DNA of 64,000 bases from positions 1,324,501-1,388,500 of the forward strand of contig JAEMWC010000024.1 of assembly GCA_016490735.1 (NCBI GenBank), given 5' to 3'. The notes beneath the pieces are model-generated. The model was given only the letters and a program-made list of their open reading frames with translations, was not told the origin of the DNA and did not search any database. Each line of letters begins with the position of its first letter. Position 1 is the stretch's first letter. The position numbers were made by a program, and so were the translations under genes. Of the stretch, positions 23,457 to 35,051 are shown one piece after another. Source of the DNA: Pachyseris speciosa (Eukaryota > Cnidaria > Anthozoa > Scleractinia > Pachyseridae).

Positions 23457-25418
23457 AAAAAAAACTGGCCCGAGAGATACGGCTGATCATAAACATCCCC
23501 GACAATTGGTCAGATGTGTTGGGTACCGCTGACAAAACAGCTGGAGAATACTGACAGCTTTCAATTGAAATCTTCTCTAAGTCACTTGTTATTGTATAAA
23601 AATCGCCATACTTCCAAGAGGACACGGCTTGTAGCATCAAAACAGGCGGTACATGTGAGAAATTTAAGTACTCCTTGCTGGGAACACTAAAGAGAATTAG
23701 TTTCACTGCAAGAAGAAAAGAAGACAAAAATTATGGCACTGTTTACGTCAATTATGAGGTTTATTTGTAACGGTCAATACTACACTGAGCAATCAATTAT
23801 CGGTCTCGAGATCAGCCATATTAGTTCAGTTCAAACAAGACAAACACATCATTTTACAGTTCGATAACAGCTGTCAACTGTATGTAAAAGGAATGCTTAA
23901 TTTAATAATTGTTAATACAGGTTTTTGTAAATAATTTATTGGGATATGGAAAGTCAAACTTTCATTAAACATTCCTGCACATCTGAAAGCTCGATGAAAG
24001 TTGTCAGCTCTGTGCAGGAACTAAATGCTGAAATTAATTTGTTTAATTAGGAAAGTGGAACGCTCTGCAGGCCATACTTAGTTAAAATGTTGGTCTCTCG
24101 TAAAAAAAATAAAATCTTATAAAGTTAAATTCAGTGCAGCACGTTGAATATGTTGTAGTATAAAAGTCATAAGGGCGGGACTCCCGTCCAAAATGATCCA
24201 AACGCATGTGTTTTGGAATGAGTAGAGCTTGAAGACAGATATACCGCAAAAAAATTAACCTACTCGAGTTCTTTGTCCCAAAAGAGAAAATGTGCGGTGA
24301 AATAAACGCACATCAAAGTCTTTTCCCCGTTTATAAACAACCACAAAAATAATGTACCCGGAAATACAGACCGCTCAGAGTATTCACAGTGGCGTTGTTC
24401 CTGATGACGGGGGTGGAGGTGGGGTCTACAGTTGACGTGTGATCGGGTCATATTTTACATGGGCCGCTAGCTTACTTTGGATTCACTTTTCCCGAGGAGT
24501 TAAGCTCTGGCTATACGAGGCAACAATGTTGCGGCAACAATTTGAGCTCGCGCATGTTTCCACGATGCTTCCCCGTTTAGCTACCCCAGCGAACATTGTT
24601 GCGGCAACAAAAAATGTTTCTGAGGGAGTTCAGAAACATTTCTTGTTGCCACAACAATGTTTCCTCGGGTGGCTAAACGGGGAAAACATCCTGGAAACAT
24701 GCGCGAGCTCAAATTGTTGCCGCAACATTGTTGCCTAGTTGAGGCAGAGCTTTAATCTACGAAACAAAGTGTAAACAGAGCCTGATCACAGATATCTACA
24801 GCGTGGTATGTACTATCAAGGAAAACATACAACAGACAAGAGGACTGAAACACTGAAAACAATTTAATGCACAAAACTCTGAGTATAATGCTTCAATTCT
24901 TTACGGCAAATATACAAATCCTCTTTCTAAAACATTAATCTGAGCATAAATAAATAAATAAATAAATAAATAAATATTCTTGACTCTATTCTCTTCATAA
25001 ATATTATCATCGTATGTGAAAGTTTCAGCAACTAAGAGGAGAACCGGGAAGAATCTTTACTATTCACAGTCACATATGCACCCTGCTAGCAGAGCCTTTC
25101 TTACATAAGACGCCGGCTTTCGTTGCTGTTTTGACGAATTGTTAAATACTACAAGACAAGCAAGGTATCTAAAGCATCTAACAAAAAGGTAGCAAAGGGT
25201 TCGCTTCAAGTGAAAAGGAATGAACGCAAGCATAAGTGCGAGGAAAACTTAACTCGTTTCTTCACCCCGAACTGAATAATCACTCCGGCGTGCGTTTGTT
25301 TTCTGGTAAGCGTAACAGTCCGTTGTTAAATTAAAATTTTGGTTTATTGACAAACGTTTTCCGGTATTCCCATTTGCCTCCATCCACAGGCTGTGCTAAT
25401 GAGCACTTACATCCCAAA
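23457..25418. other. Intergenic between convergent AOX2 and shugoshin
   Basis: Both 3' flanks lie here, with a 253-bp palindrome at 24501-24753 and a (taaa)n run near 24950. No gene is seen. Confidence 0.6.
24501..24753. repeat. Fold-back palindrome
   Basis: Long inverted repeat. The left arm contains 'caacaatgttgcggcaacaa' and 'gagctcgcgcatgtttccac'. The right arm returns as 'gcgcgagctcaaattgttgc' and 'cgcaacattgttgcc', with a short spacer near 24625. MITE-like, no ORF. Confidence 0.8.
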
Positions 25419-27076
25419 TCAGCACTCCTCTGTGATGACGTTCGTCAGATTTCTCAAAGGAGCTCGTTTTTTCTAGAATGAAAACAGAAAACGATTTATT
25501 TAGCTTTTTGGCGTCACAAGTTTTGGGAGTAAAAGCTGCGGTGATATGAGCGATGTAATTTCTCGCGCAGATGCAACTATAAGTGAAAATTGCTCGTGTA
25601 TTGAAAGGAATGTCCAGATTTGGAAAACAATTCTATATTTGACGCCAGTTTTCGCTTTTAAATCCCCGCGCGCGGCCATTTTGAATTTAGTAGCGTCATA
25701 TACTTGCTCGTTTCGGCTGCGCATTAAACAACTTCCCATTCGATACAACAACATTACCTAATCGTTGGGAAGATCTCAGGGCAAAAAACGGCAAAACCTA
25801 TTTCTTTTTCCTGTAGGTTAGAATAGTCATTCCCAAATCTAAAGAACAACTAGAGTTAAAAGTCTTTTTTCCAAGAATTTAACGTCAGTTAGTTATAATA
25901 ACAGTGGCAAAAGGTGTTGCCTATATGCGAGCTTGTGGAATGCGACTACAGGCTTTCTTCAACCACACCAACATTCATTGATAGACGGCTTAAAGCTGTG
26001 GATACTTACCGGGCGTCCCAGTATCGGCAATGACGCGGACCTCTTCATGCTTGTCTGTGATTTCTTTTCTAACAGAAATAAAATAGAACAAAGTCAATAG
26101 TTTATGAAGAACAAGATTTCCAGGGCAATCGGTAACAATGAGTGTAGCAAGATATCAGCTTACTCTTTCGAATGTTTGTTACATCTTCGTCTCCATACAG
26201 TGTTGTGTCAGTAAATCGGTCGCCTCTGCGCAGTTTACTGTTGAGTAAAAATAGAAAAACAAGGTGAAGACAGGAAGACAACTTATCTCTCAAGGAAAGC
26301 AAAATTTTTAAATTAGCTCCCCTGTTCTGTCCTTTTCCTTTGCAAGGCTGTGGTTGGTATTTGGATTGGTTTGGGGAGGTATGAAGTTAGCCTGCAAAAG
26401 GAATAGAAGCGTAAGAGAGAAGGGCGTCTTCTCCCTCACGTCCATTGTATATTTCCTATATTTCACCAGCGCATACTACGTAGATTGGCATGAAGAGCGC
26501 AATTGCACCCGCTCTAACCAACCCTCCGACAAGAGAAAAAAATTAGAACCTTGATGACACTTCAGTAGACATAAGCTTTGGAGGTCATGCTATTGGGATG
26601 GATTGACGGTTCTTTTGCAAAGTAGCATAGGTAGCAAGCGAGGCAAAGCAAGTCATAGGCTGAACATTACTGAAGAATATAGGGGAGATAAAACAACATA
26701 TTTATAGAAAACGAATGATAGCAAGTCATTAGGGACATGAATCTAAATACCTGTGTAGATTTGGTTCAGTGTAACTGACTTCAACACAACTTTTACGCTT
26801 TGCACGTCTGCCACTGATCTGTAACTGGTCAATGTCCATTGTTGATGTGTCAATGTTGATGTTCTCTAGTTCTTAGTATAAATTAAGGATTAATTATATC
26901 AGCATAAATTAAGAATTAATTAATTATATTATATTATATTAGTCTAAAATCACAAACAAGCCTCTAGCAAGTCATTACCTAGTGCTTTGGCCAGCTATAA
27001 AGCAATCAGTAGGTTCAAACTTTTTAAGTACTGCCAATTTCAGGACTTGATATTCCTTACATTTTTCCTCTGGGTC

Positions 27077-27133
<57 letters not shown>

Positions 27134-28555
27134 ATAAATAAATAAATAAATAAATAAGCAAGCAATAATAATAATAGCAATAATAATAACAATTTAATGA
27201 TGACAGGACATGACAGCAAATTTCAGGACATGATATTCTAAGCAAAGGCCTTAATAGAGTGCTAAAGTGTGACGTCACAAATATTAGAATTTTTGAAATT
27301 ATGGGATTTGTTGAGATTTTCAGAAAGAGCAAGATGAAAGATGCTGACTTGTCAAAAATCAGTATTTAAAGACAAATTGGCTCTGAGATATTAGCACCGT
27401 TATGCTCTTGCTGACTCCATACAAATCCTTCTAAATTTGACTCAGTTCATAACGTAAGGAACTGAATAGAATTTAGAAGGATTTGTATGGAGTCAGCAGA
27501 CCATAACGGTGCTTATGTCTCGCTCTCAAACTGTAAGAAAATGCTGATTTTCGGCAAGTAAGTCTTTTTGATCGTGTTCTTTCTGAATATCCGAACAAAT
27601 CCTATAATTTCACAAATTTAGTTTTTATGATGTCATCACTTTAGTACTCTATAACATACCTCTGTCTGAGGGTTTCATTGCAGTGTCACAAGTTTCTATA
27701 ACAACAGACTGGGATGCTGTGATGTCCATAGCTGAGGGCTCATCTGGGAGGGGTGGTGCAGGCAGCATTAGCTACAGGATCCACATACGAAGTCAAATTG
27801 TTGAATAGTACATGAGGGTATTCATGTGTATTTACACTCTGAAATGCCACTGTTCCATTTTCTCGGGTGAGAAGGGAGTTCACAAGATGTAGTGCATCTG
27901 ACAGAAAGTTGGAGCCTTGAAGAAACTGTGCACATGTTTGACTCAGCAGCTTATAAACATCATGAAACACAGCCTAGATCACAGAAATAGAACAATAATG
28001 TCTCAACATTAAATGCAGTATTTCTTAACTGGTGGACAAGGATCAAACTTTGAAAAAAAAAAACCTCTGCCACACCCCCCCCCCCCCCCCACCCCCTCTC
28101 CACAAAACTAACTTCACTTCAACAAACAGTAACAAATCTTCTCTTGATCACTGGCAAATTTAGAACTTTGTAAACCTTAAGAGAGAGCAAAACCTAATCA
28201 ATGGTTAATTGAAAATGCTGCAGAATTTAAAACTCTGGCCCAGTTACACTGACAATAAACCTCAGTTAACAACTTATATCATAGAACTGGTCTCACCTGA
28301 GCTGACTTTGGTACTTGGTTTCCTGAGAGCTGTTCAAGATATCTAAGTTCTTTCTCCAGTTCCCTGGTTTTCTCTACATACTGATGATGGTCTTCATGAA
28401 TTTTCTTCCTGAGCTGAACATTCTCAAGATTAGCAGAGCGAAGCTCAAGCTGTGCTTCCTCTGAAAATTTTTAATAAACTCGTTTAAAAGCTAGGAAAAA
28501 AGATCATAAAACAATAGCAACAACAACAACAACAACAATAATAATAATAATGATG

Positions 28556-28592
<37 letters not shown>

Positions 28593-28994
28593 TAATAATT
28601 TTAAATAAAACAACTGCAAATGCAAAACAAATAAACAAGGTAACATACCAAGTGCTGCTGCCAAAGCTCTGTTATTGGCTATAAGGTGTTAGAAATAGAG
28701 GTTTGGGATCCATCTGTAGAGAAAGGTAGAGCTTGCACTCACCATCAGGTTTTTATTGGATATGTGACACAAATCTGAATCTAATGCAAACAATAAATGA
28801 TGACATTGATCATGCAAAAAACTTGATTTATGAACACACTAGTAAGAACTATCACCTTTTGCCATTTTTCTCGTTTCTTCAGACTTGCTGGACGTTCCTG
28901 TTTCATCCATACACGAAACTATCTCCATTTTCTCTTCTTCTTCTTTGGCGAAATCATCCATTGCTTTAGGGCAACTGTTGTTGTTTCCAGTCAT
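25419..28994 (-). CDS. SGO1: Shugoshin (centromeric cohesion protector)
   Basis: Protects centromeric cohesin by recruiting PP2A at the inner centromere. Exons: 28994-28856, 28678-28649, 28460-28297, 27973-27836, 27771-27660, 26871-26751, 26237-26164, 26068-26010, 25472-25419 (TGA). All phases close, 296 residues. The N-terminal coiled coil starts at NNRALAAALEEAQLEL and continues through ENVQLRKKI, alignable with the SGO1 NNKLLALALE region. The C-terminal shugoshin box is split over two exons: SGRRAKRKSCVEVSYTEPNL joined to HSKLRRGDRFTD. The tail is basic (RPKKRAPLRNL). The middle is short compared with vertebrate SGO1 (about 560 residues). Intron 27772-27835 is only 64 nt. A 393-bp MITE sits 10 nt from the exon-5 border. 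Which vertebrate paralog (SGO1 or SGO2) it corresponds to is not decidable, and an undivided ancestral gene is likely. Confidence 0.92.
27078..27140. repeat. (AAT)n and (TAAA)n microsatellite
   Basis: Perfect AAT run followed by TAAA units, in a shugoshin intron. Similar trinucleotide runs occur at 28545-28590 and 56240-56300. Confidence 0.9.
27257..27649. mobile_element. TA-flanked MITE in shugoshin intron
   Basis: A 393-bp fold-back with ends GAGTGCTAAAGTGTGACGTCA and a right end that reads back as GAGTACTAAAGTGATGACATC, bounded by TA on both sides. Internal arms include 'gactccatacaaatccttct' and its complement. The right end is 10 nt from the exon ending at 27660, so the splice donor just escapes it. 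Confidence 0.75.
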
Positions 28995-30290
28995 ACTCTG
29001 TCTTTTGACCTAGTGGTCAGATTTTTAAGGGGTCGTATGTATATATAAATGAATGTCTTAGGCAGTATTTTTTGTAGTGTGAAAGAGGAAAGCGAAAACT
29101 TTTTCAGGTCAACTAAGTTAAGTTAATTAAATTTGAGCTTGTTATTGTAAGCTTATATTAATATAGTTGTTATGGTTTAATGAGTCACGCAATTCAAGAA
29201 AATCATTAATAAAACATATTTGAAAATACCACTGATGTTCGCCGCCGTTTTGCGTTCTCCTGACTTTTCCTCGGCCCCTTCATTGCGAAAACAAAAACTT
29301 CTCTTGCTAAAGAAAAACTTTGTTGACTGTTATTCTTTCAGCTGCTTCAAACTTGCGCCATTCCTGGCTTGGTAGCCTCGTCAGTAGCAGCTCTTACTTC
29401 CGCCACAAACCGGAAGCTGTTTGTCTGCGAACGAAAGACAACAAATAAATTAAGTACATTTAAATTCATAGGGCCTACTGAAGTCTTCAAAATGTTAGCC
29501 TTTCTAAAGGAGTAAGCGCAAACTGAATTGACAATACCTGGTTAATGGAATATATTTTATTGTGGCAAGGGAAATGATCTGTTTTGCCCTCCACGAGATG
29601 TTCTCCCTGATGCTGCATGGTCCCGATACGATCTTGTCGTTCAGTCAACGGGTTAGCCCATAAATTGTGCAATCGTATCCAGTGACTGGGATATCACGTC
29701 CAGGTTGGAACAGTGTTGGGCAGTTAACACATTCTATACATGCTTTACTCGATGATAATCTCAGTTGGAGTCAAGGAAAAAAAGGAGTTACAAACTTTTA
29801 ACCCGTTACATTTCCTTGCTTGCTCGCTTTACTGTCGTCTATGAGCACGAAGCAGTGTTAACATAACTAGATTAGAACCCTTAAAATTTGGAGACGTGAG
29901 ACTATGGATGAAATCCTGTTGTTATAGTACTCAGATCGTCCTCAGTCTCAAGTCTCAAAAATTTACAATTTTAATCTACTTGCCTACGGGTGTGGCACGA
30001 GTATTAATTCTTACTCAAACTTTGATTAACATGAGGTGGTGTGAGATCATACATGTGAATTTATCAGTCCATAAAAACCTTTATATTTCGAATGTTTCTC
30101 GTTTGGCTCTCGCATACTAAACAGTGTAAGTGTAACCACAAGTAAAACAAATTTAATGTAAGCTAGGGCTGCATATGCTTTCGAAAGAGACATGGGAACA
30201 TGTTACAATGATACTGGAAAATACTTGAGCAAGGACCACCGTTGCAAAATAGAAGAGCCGGATCCTGTAATAGATGTAACCAGCTATAAA
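28995..30290. other. Intergenic upstream of shugoshin
   Basis: Contains the likely shugoshin promoter side. The few ORFs under 75 codons show no family. No tRNA, hairpin or element was recognised. Confidence 0.5.
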
Positions 30291-30507
30291 ATTGTAAACT
30301 AGAAAACGGTAAAAAACAAGCAAGGCTGGTTACACGGTGAGGAATATATATTTAACCAATATTTTGGGAGGCACAGCCTTCCGTCATCAGGGTGTTACGT
30401 ATTATGACCCTAAGGTGAAACGACGTTACAAATTAAAAGAAGTTGTTGATATAATATGATACTATTGTAAAGGTAAACAATACAACGGAAAATAAAAAAC
30501 GTTACAG
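30291..30507 (+). repeat. Left inverted terminal repeat of the Penelope-like element
   Basis: 217 nt, reverse complement of 32228-32445 with few differences. The minus strand reads CTGATGACGGAAGGCTGTGC then CTCCCAAAAT, a hammerhead-like core in which the GAAA box is mutated. Confidence 0.85.
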
Positions 30508-30611
30508 TTATACCACATAACGAAGGCATTAATTCATGTTGTTACTTCCTCGACACACGCAAACGCACTACCTCCACTATCGGCACTGAAACTCTCTGTG
30601 AGCCCATACGC

Positions 30612-31172
30612 ATGATACTCACTACGAACAACTTTTCATTCGACGACAAGCACTACTTGCAGGTACACGGTACTGCCATGGGAACTAGAATGGCACCATC
30701 TTTTGCTAATTTGTTTCTCGCCAAACTCGAAACAGACGCTTTATCACATGCCCCATACCAACCGCATACCTGGTGGCGCTTTATAGATGACATTTTTATG
30801 ATATGGACACACTCAGTAGACGACCTCAACACATTCACCACGTATCTCAACAACATTCACCCTACAATTAAATTTACTTCCAATTATTCTTTCACATCCA
30901 TACCCTTTCTGGACGTCAACGTGTCACTCAACTACGGTAAAATCACTACTGATCTTTACACTAAGGCCACTGACAAACATCTCTACTTATTACAATCTTC
31001 TTGCCATCCCAGACACAGCAAAAGAGCTATTCCATTCAGTTTAGCTCTCAGACTTCGACGCATCTGCTCTTCTGACGAAACTTTCGCACTCCGTCTTAAC
31101 GAACCTAAGTCTTATCTCAACAAACGTGGGTACAATCTTTCTTTCCTCAACAACGAAATACAACGCGTTTAA
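30612..31172 (+). pseudogene. Penelope-type reverse transcriptase, broken
   Basis: 186 codons from the first ATG, though the frame is open upstream to about 30540. It shows the palm motifs HGTAMGTRMAPSFANLFLAK and WWRFIDDIFMIW, then SIPFLDVNVSLNYGKITTDL, matching Penelope-like RT. It ends in TAA after NNEIQRV, while the same frame goes on with conserved thumb sequence, so the stop is a nonsense mutation. The N-terminal third of a normal RT is absent. Confidence 0.85.
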
Positions 31173-31416
31173 AACATTTTACGCACCGAAGCACTTGCCC
31201 CCAAACAACGCAATTCCGATACTAACCAGCCTACACGTATACCCCTAGTCGTAACATACAATTCAGCTATCCGTTCCGTACCATCTATTATTCACAAACA
31301 CTTCAACATTTTATCTTCATCTCCCCGCTGCACTAACGTTTTCAAGGCTGCCCCTCTTGTTGCTTTCCGACGTTCTAACAATCTTAACGATCTATTGGTC
31401 AGTGCTAAACTACGTA

Positions 31417-31711
31417 GTACATGTAACAAGCAAGGCTGATACTACGTGAAAAAAGTTGACTTTGCGAGACACCAACATGACCGAGACTCGATAAAGTAGG
31501 GCTGCAACCATGGACAGCTGTTTCGTCCATGGTTGCAGCCCTACTTTATCGAGTCTCGGTCATGTTGGTGTCTCGCAAAGTCAACTTTTTTCACGTAGTA
31601 TCAGCCTTGCTTGTTACATGTATATTCTATTTATTTTTTGGCTGATTAGATCTCTTGTAGATCCTACGTTTTACAGCATTATCGTTGGCGGTCCTTTGCT
31701 TATTACTTTCA
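31417..31711. mobile_element. 295-bp retrozyme-like insertion inside the Penelope element
   Basis: Bounded by the 12-bp duplication CTAAACTACGTA (31405-31416 and 31712-31723). Removing it and one duplicate restores the Penelope reading frame across the junction (LLVSAKL to KPAKNNQSLG). The first 206 bp are two 97-bp inverted arms (31418-31514 and 31526-31622) around an 11-nt spacer. The minus strand of the centre reads CATGGACGAAACAGCTGTC then CATGG, the GAAA box, CAG/CTG stem III and GTC cleavage site of a hammerhead ribozyme; CTGATGA and half of stem II are missing. The last ~90 bp matches the 51.4-kb copy. Confidence 0.75.
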
Positions 31712-32181
31712 CTAAACTACGTAAACCTGCTAAAAATAATCAATCCCTTGGTGTCTTTCGCTGTGGCCACAACTGTTTAACATGCAACTACATAACTAAT
31801 GGACTTACAACCTATACTTTTCATTCCACCTGCGAAACTAGATTTATCAAACATCACATTGACTGCAATTCTAAAAATGTCATATACATGGTACAACGCA
31901 ATCACTGTCACAAACAATACATAGGCGAAACTAAACGAAGACTTAAGGACCGTTTCAACGAACATCGTAGAACAGTTGACAAACAAACCAACAGCTCTAA
32001 ACCCACTGCAGTATCAGAACATTTTCTCTCTAACGGTCACAGCGCTACTGACATGCAACAAATTCCCCTAGACATCTCTAAATCTAATCGTGATGGTGTG
32101 CGAAAAGCCAGAGAAGCATATTTAATTGATAGAGGTCAAACTCTTGAACCTTTAGGTATCAATAGAAAAGAGGAAATGTAA
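31710..32181 (+). pseudogene. GIY-YIG endonuclease domain of the Penelope-like element
   Basis: The coding part belonging to the retroelement starts after the insertion at about 31710. It contains a CxxC-type region (FRCGHNCLTCNY), then VIYMVQRNHCHKQYIGETKR (GIY-YIG core, here IYM...YIG), LKDRFNEHR and AREAYLIDRG, and stops at 32181. This is the C-terminal endonuclease that nicks target DNA in Penelope-like elements. The ATG at 31510 lies in the inserted element and is fortuitous. Confidence 0.85.
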
Positions 32182-32227
32182 TACCTTTCCTTTTGTTTTC
32201 GTGTTACGTATCTTTCAAATTTTCAAA

Positions 32228-32445
32228 CTGTAACGTTTTTTATTTTCCGTTGTATTGTTTACCTTTATTATAGTATAATATTATATCAACAACTTCTTTT
32301 AAATTGTAACGTCGTTTCACCTTAGGGTCATAATATGTAACACCCTGATGAAGGAAGGCTGTGCCTCCCGAAATATTGGTTAAATATATATTCCCCGCCG
32401 TGTAACCAGCCTTGCTTGTTTTTTTACCGTTTTCTAGTTTACAAT
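32228..32445 (+). repeat. Right inverted terminal repeat of the Penelope-like element
   Basis: 218 nt, inverted copy of 30291-30507. On the plus strand it contains CTGATGA (32345-32351), a GGAAGGC/GCCTCC hairpin and GAAA (32370-32373), the two conserved hammerhead boxes in the right order. Confidence 0.85.
32345..32375 (+). ncRNA. Hammerhead-like core in Penelope terminal repeat
   Basis: CTGATGA, a stem-II hairpin (GGAAGGC TGT GCCTCC with one bulge), then CGAAAT. Penelope-like elements are known to carry hammerhead ribozymes in their terminal repeats. I could not draw a convincing stem I, so activity is doubtful. Confidence 0.4.
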
Positions 32446-32552
32446 GATACTGTTCTCAGTTGCAAAACGAAATAATTCTGCTCAGTATGAGTAAGATGGG
32501 ATCTCTACAACAACTTCATCATGATGTGAGTGATGTTCCGGGTCAAATCCAA

Positions 32553-32621
32553 CCTCGTTCCCAGGGTCTCTCCTCTTCCCGCCCCCTGGGGGCAGGAAGA
32601 GGAGAGACCCTGGGAACGAGG
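32553..32621. repeat. Short perfect fold-back
   Basis: 69-bp palindrome: CCTCGTTCCCAGGGTCTCTC and its complement around a GCCCCCTGGGGGC centre. The same 'cccagggt' end recurs at 6538-6550 and 7176-7186, so it is a dispersed family. Confidence 0.85.
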
Positions 32622-33321
32622 CTGAAGCAAATCATCAGCGTGACGGTCATGCAATGTTCCTCTGTGACGAGAGCACCGCACAAGGTTTCTACGGGCAGTG
32701 TGGACTACGGAACCTCTTCTCTCAAGACAAGTGGTTTATTTGGCAAATCGAGTATTACAAATGTTAACACAAAAAGTAAAGTATGAAATTCGCCAACTGA
32801 ATTTAAGCGAAATGAAACAAATTCAGGAAGAATCAAATAATATTAGTCTCCTAGGGAACTATTTGACCCCTTAATTAAGACCTTTTCTTTCAACCGTATC
32901 CTTAACCAAAGATTGCGCAAATTCAATTTTAACTGGTTCGTTTTCTTCTCTCGTGACACCAGCCGACTGGTTAATATGTATTACGCATGTCGCAATCATC
33001 TTATTAACTTCGCTGCCCTCCTCCAGTAGCTTCCAGTCTGACAGATACAGATCAACTCAAGAGAGCCAAAGAGGCAAGGAGAAGGGGTCTACCATCAACA
33101 AAAACAACAATTGTCTTATTCAGTCCTCGGTGAAGTTGGTCATATTCGAACGTCACTTGTCACTTGACGAGATTTGGGCACATTTCCGACCTCTCTCCTT
33201 GTAAGACTCATCTGGATAAACTGGTCATATTTGGCGATCAAAGCGTTCGTCTACATCAAGCGGAAAGGCAGGCAATTGCAGTCCATTTTATGAGTCGAGG
33301 TCTTCGAAGTGCAGCCAAAAA

Positions 33322-35011
33322 ATGACCAACGAAGGAGAAGATTTTGAGGTAAGCAGTCTCTCTGTCTTAAGGCAGACGCACTGTTAGTATCTCTCGAAGC
33401 TGGACCGCGACACATTCATCATACATGTTCAATTGTTAGAGATGCTGTCACAGCTCACCACATATTAGCGTAATAACGCTCGATCAAAGGAACATAGAAA
33501 TTCGGATTTTTTTTAGGGCTTTGCGCTTTTTCCTTCTCTTTGTGCCTTGGGCATATTTGATTGGCCAGTTTACGACTAGATAGCCAACCATACCTTGAGT
33601 CGAAAGAGCAAAGAAATATATATAGCGAACAAATTGCTGAAGCGAGGTAGTCTGCCCAGTATAGCTCGTCGGTTCATCTGTCTGGTATTTAGAAATTTCC
33701 CCTTCATTAGTGATTTCAGTTTCGTCTAAGGAAAAAGGCTCTACGTCTTTGTATCTGACAAACCGATCGATTGCCATTGAAATATTTGCATGTGTATATA
33801 CTGACTCCAGACTCATTAGCTGGGTTCGAGATATTTATTGTTTTCGTTTCCGCTCCGGAAATTTCGATTTCTTTTTTTCCGGTAAAAACCCCGTTTGTAA
33901 AGTTGCCACTATTCAATAATTATAACCCTTGACCACCAGTTTTTTTAAACCAAACTATCACAAAGCTCATTATTTCTCTCACCTATTGCCATGTATTGGC
34001 CTTCTTTCAAGTCCATTACCTACCTATGGGTGATCAAACTCTCAGAAGATTACTAAGCTCAATGATCTCTCGAGACTCGAACTCACGAATTCACTTTTTT
34101 TTGTGGCCCCGTCCTATATTTTTTGCGCAAAGGCAAGCTACCAATTACAAATTTATGGAACTGTCAAGAAACACTCATTTATGCGCGTCATCAAAACGCA
34201 AATATATCAGTTCAAACAACCGAGTCGATTTCTCTAATAACGCTGATTCTTTTGTCCACAAAAAGTCAGGCTACTTTAACTACAAATCAGTAAAGCGTTA
34301 CACTACAAAATAAGTCAGTAAATCCAACAGTTAGAAGTTTTAATTTCGCTTACAAGTGGCACTGCCAACTAAGCGTCGCTGTTGGTTTCACTTTCGTTTT
34401 GAATTTTGTGTCGCGGTCGTAAGGATTAGATATTTGAGAGACGAAGAAGGTTAAACATTGTATACAACTGGCTTAATATTGAAGTGTACGCGGAGCTAAT
34501 TTTTGTGAACTTTCTCCCAACTGGAAATCTACCCCAAGTTGTTTTGATCTTTTTAACATCCTGTTTGTCCGTTCGCTTTACGTTTTCTGTTTTTGGAGTC
34601 TTGTCTGTATTTTAAGTGCACTTGACCTATTGGTATTCTGTGACGCACGTCGGTGCTACGCCACAGGGAAGTCAATCAACTGATATTTTACTATCTACAG
34701 AAGACGTGCTTTTACGCAAATTTCCACTTTAATTTTCCACAAAAACATTGCTTTACGCAAAGAATCATCAACGTTGACGTTTATTATCAGACAAACGAAA
34801 TATACGTTTGTTTAGCAATTAGTCGGTGCTTTACGCGACTTCTCTGTTTTGAAGGGGTGGTTAATTTAGCGCGAAATACGCAGCACTTGAAAGTTTTTTT
34901 ATCAATGCTTATTTTTATACCCCGATGCCATGTTCCCACGTAGCTTTTTGAATCCCTGTACGGTGGTCAATTTACCTTAACAACTCCGTTGATAAACCAA
35001 ATGTTCGTGTT

Positions 35012-35051
<40 letters not shown>

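Larger units (their letters stand above)
30291..32445 (+). mobile_element. Penelope-like retroelement with inverted flanking repeats
   Basis: The RT frame (about 30540-31172) contains GTAMGTRMAPSFANLFLA and the catalytic RFIDDIFMIW. After a TAA at 31170-31172 the same frame continues (RTEALAPK, VTYNSAIRSVPSIIHKHF), typical of the Penelope thumb region. The GIY-YIG endonuclease follows downstream. The fingers part of RT is missing. The whole is bounded by inverted repeats 30291-30507 and 32228-32445, both containing 'aacaagcaaggctggttaca' in one orientation and 'gttgttgatataatat'-type words. A 295-bp insertion (31417-31711) splits the coding part. Inactive because of the stop, the truncation and the insertion. 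Confidence 0.88.

Noticed and set aside
27772..27836. Frameshift in shugoshin
   Set aside because: Explained by a 64-nt GT/AG intron that keeps phase 0.
31510..31710. N-terminal part of the ORF that runs into the GIY-YIG domain
   Set aside because: The ATG and about 65 codons lie in the nested inserted element, not in the Penelope endonuclease.
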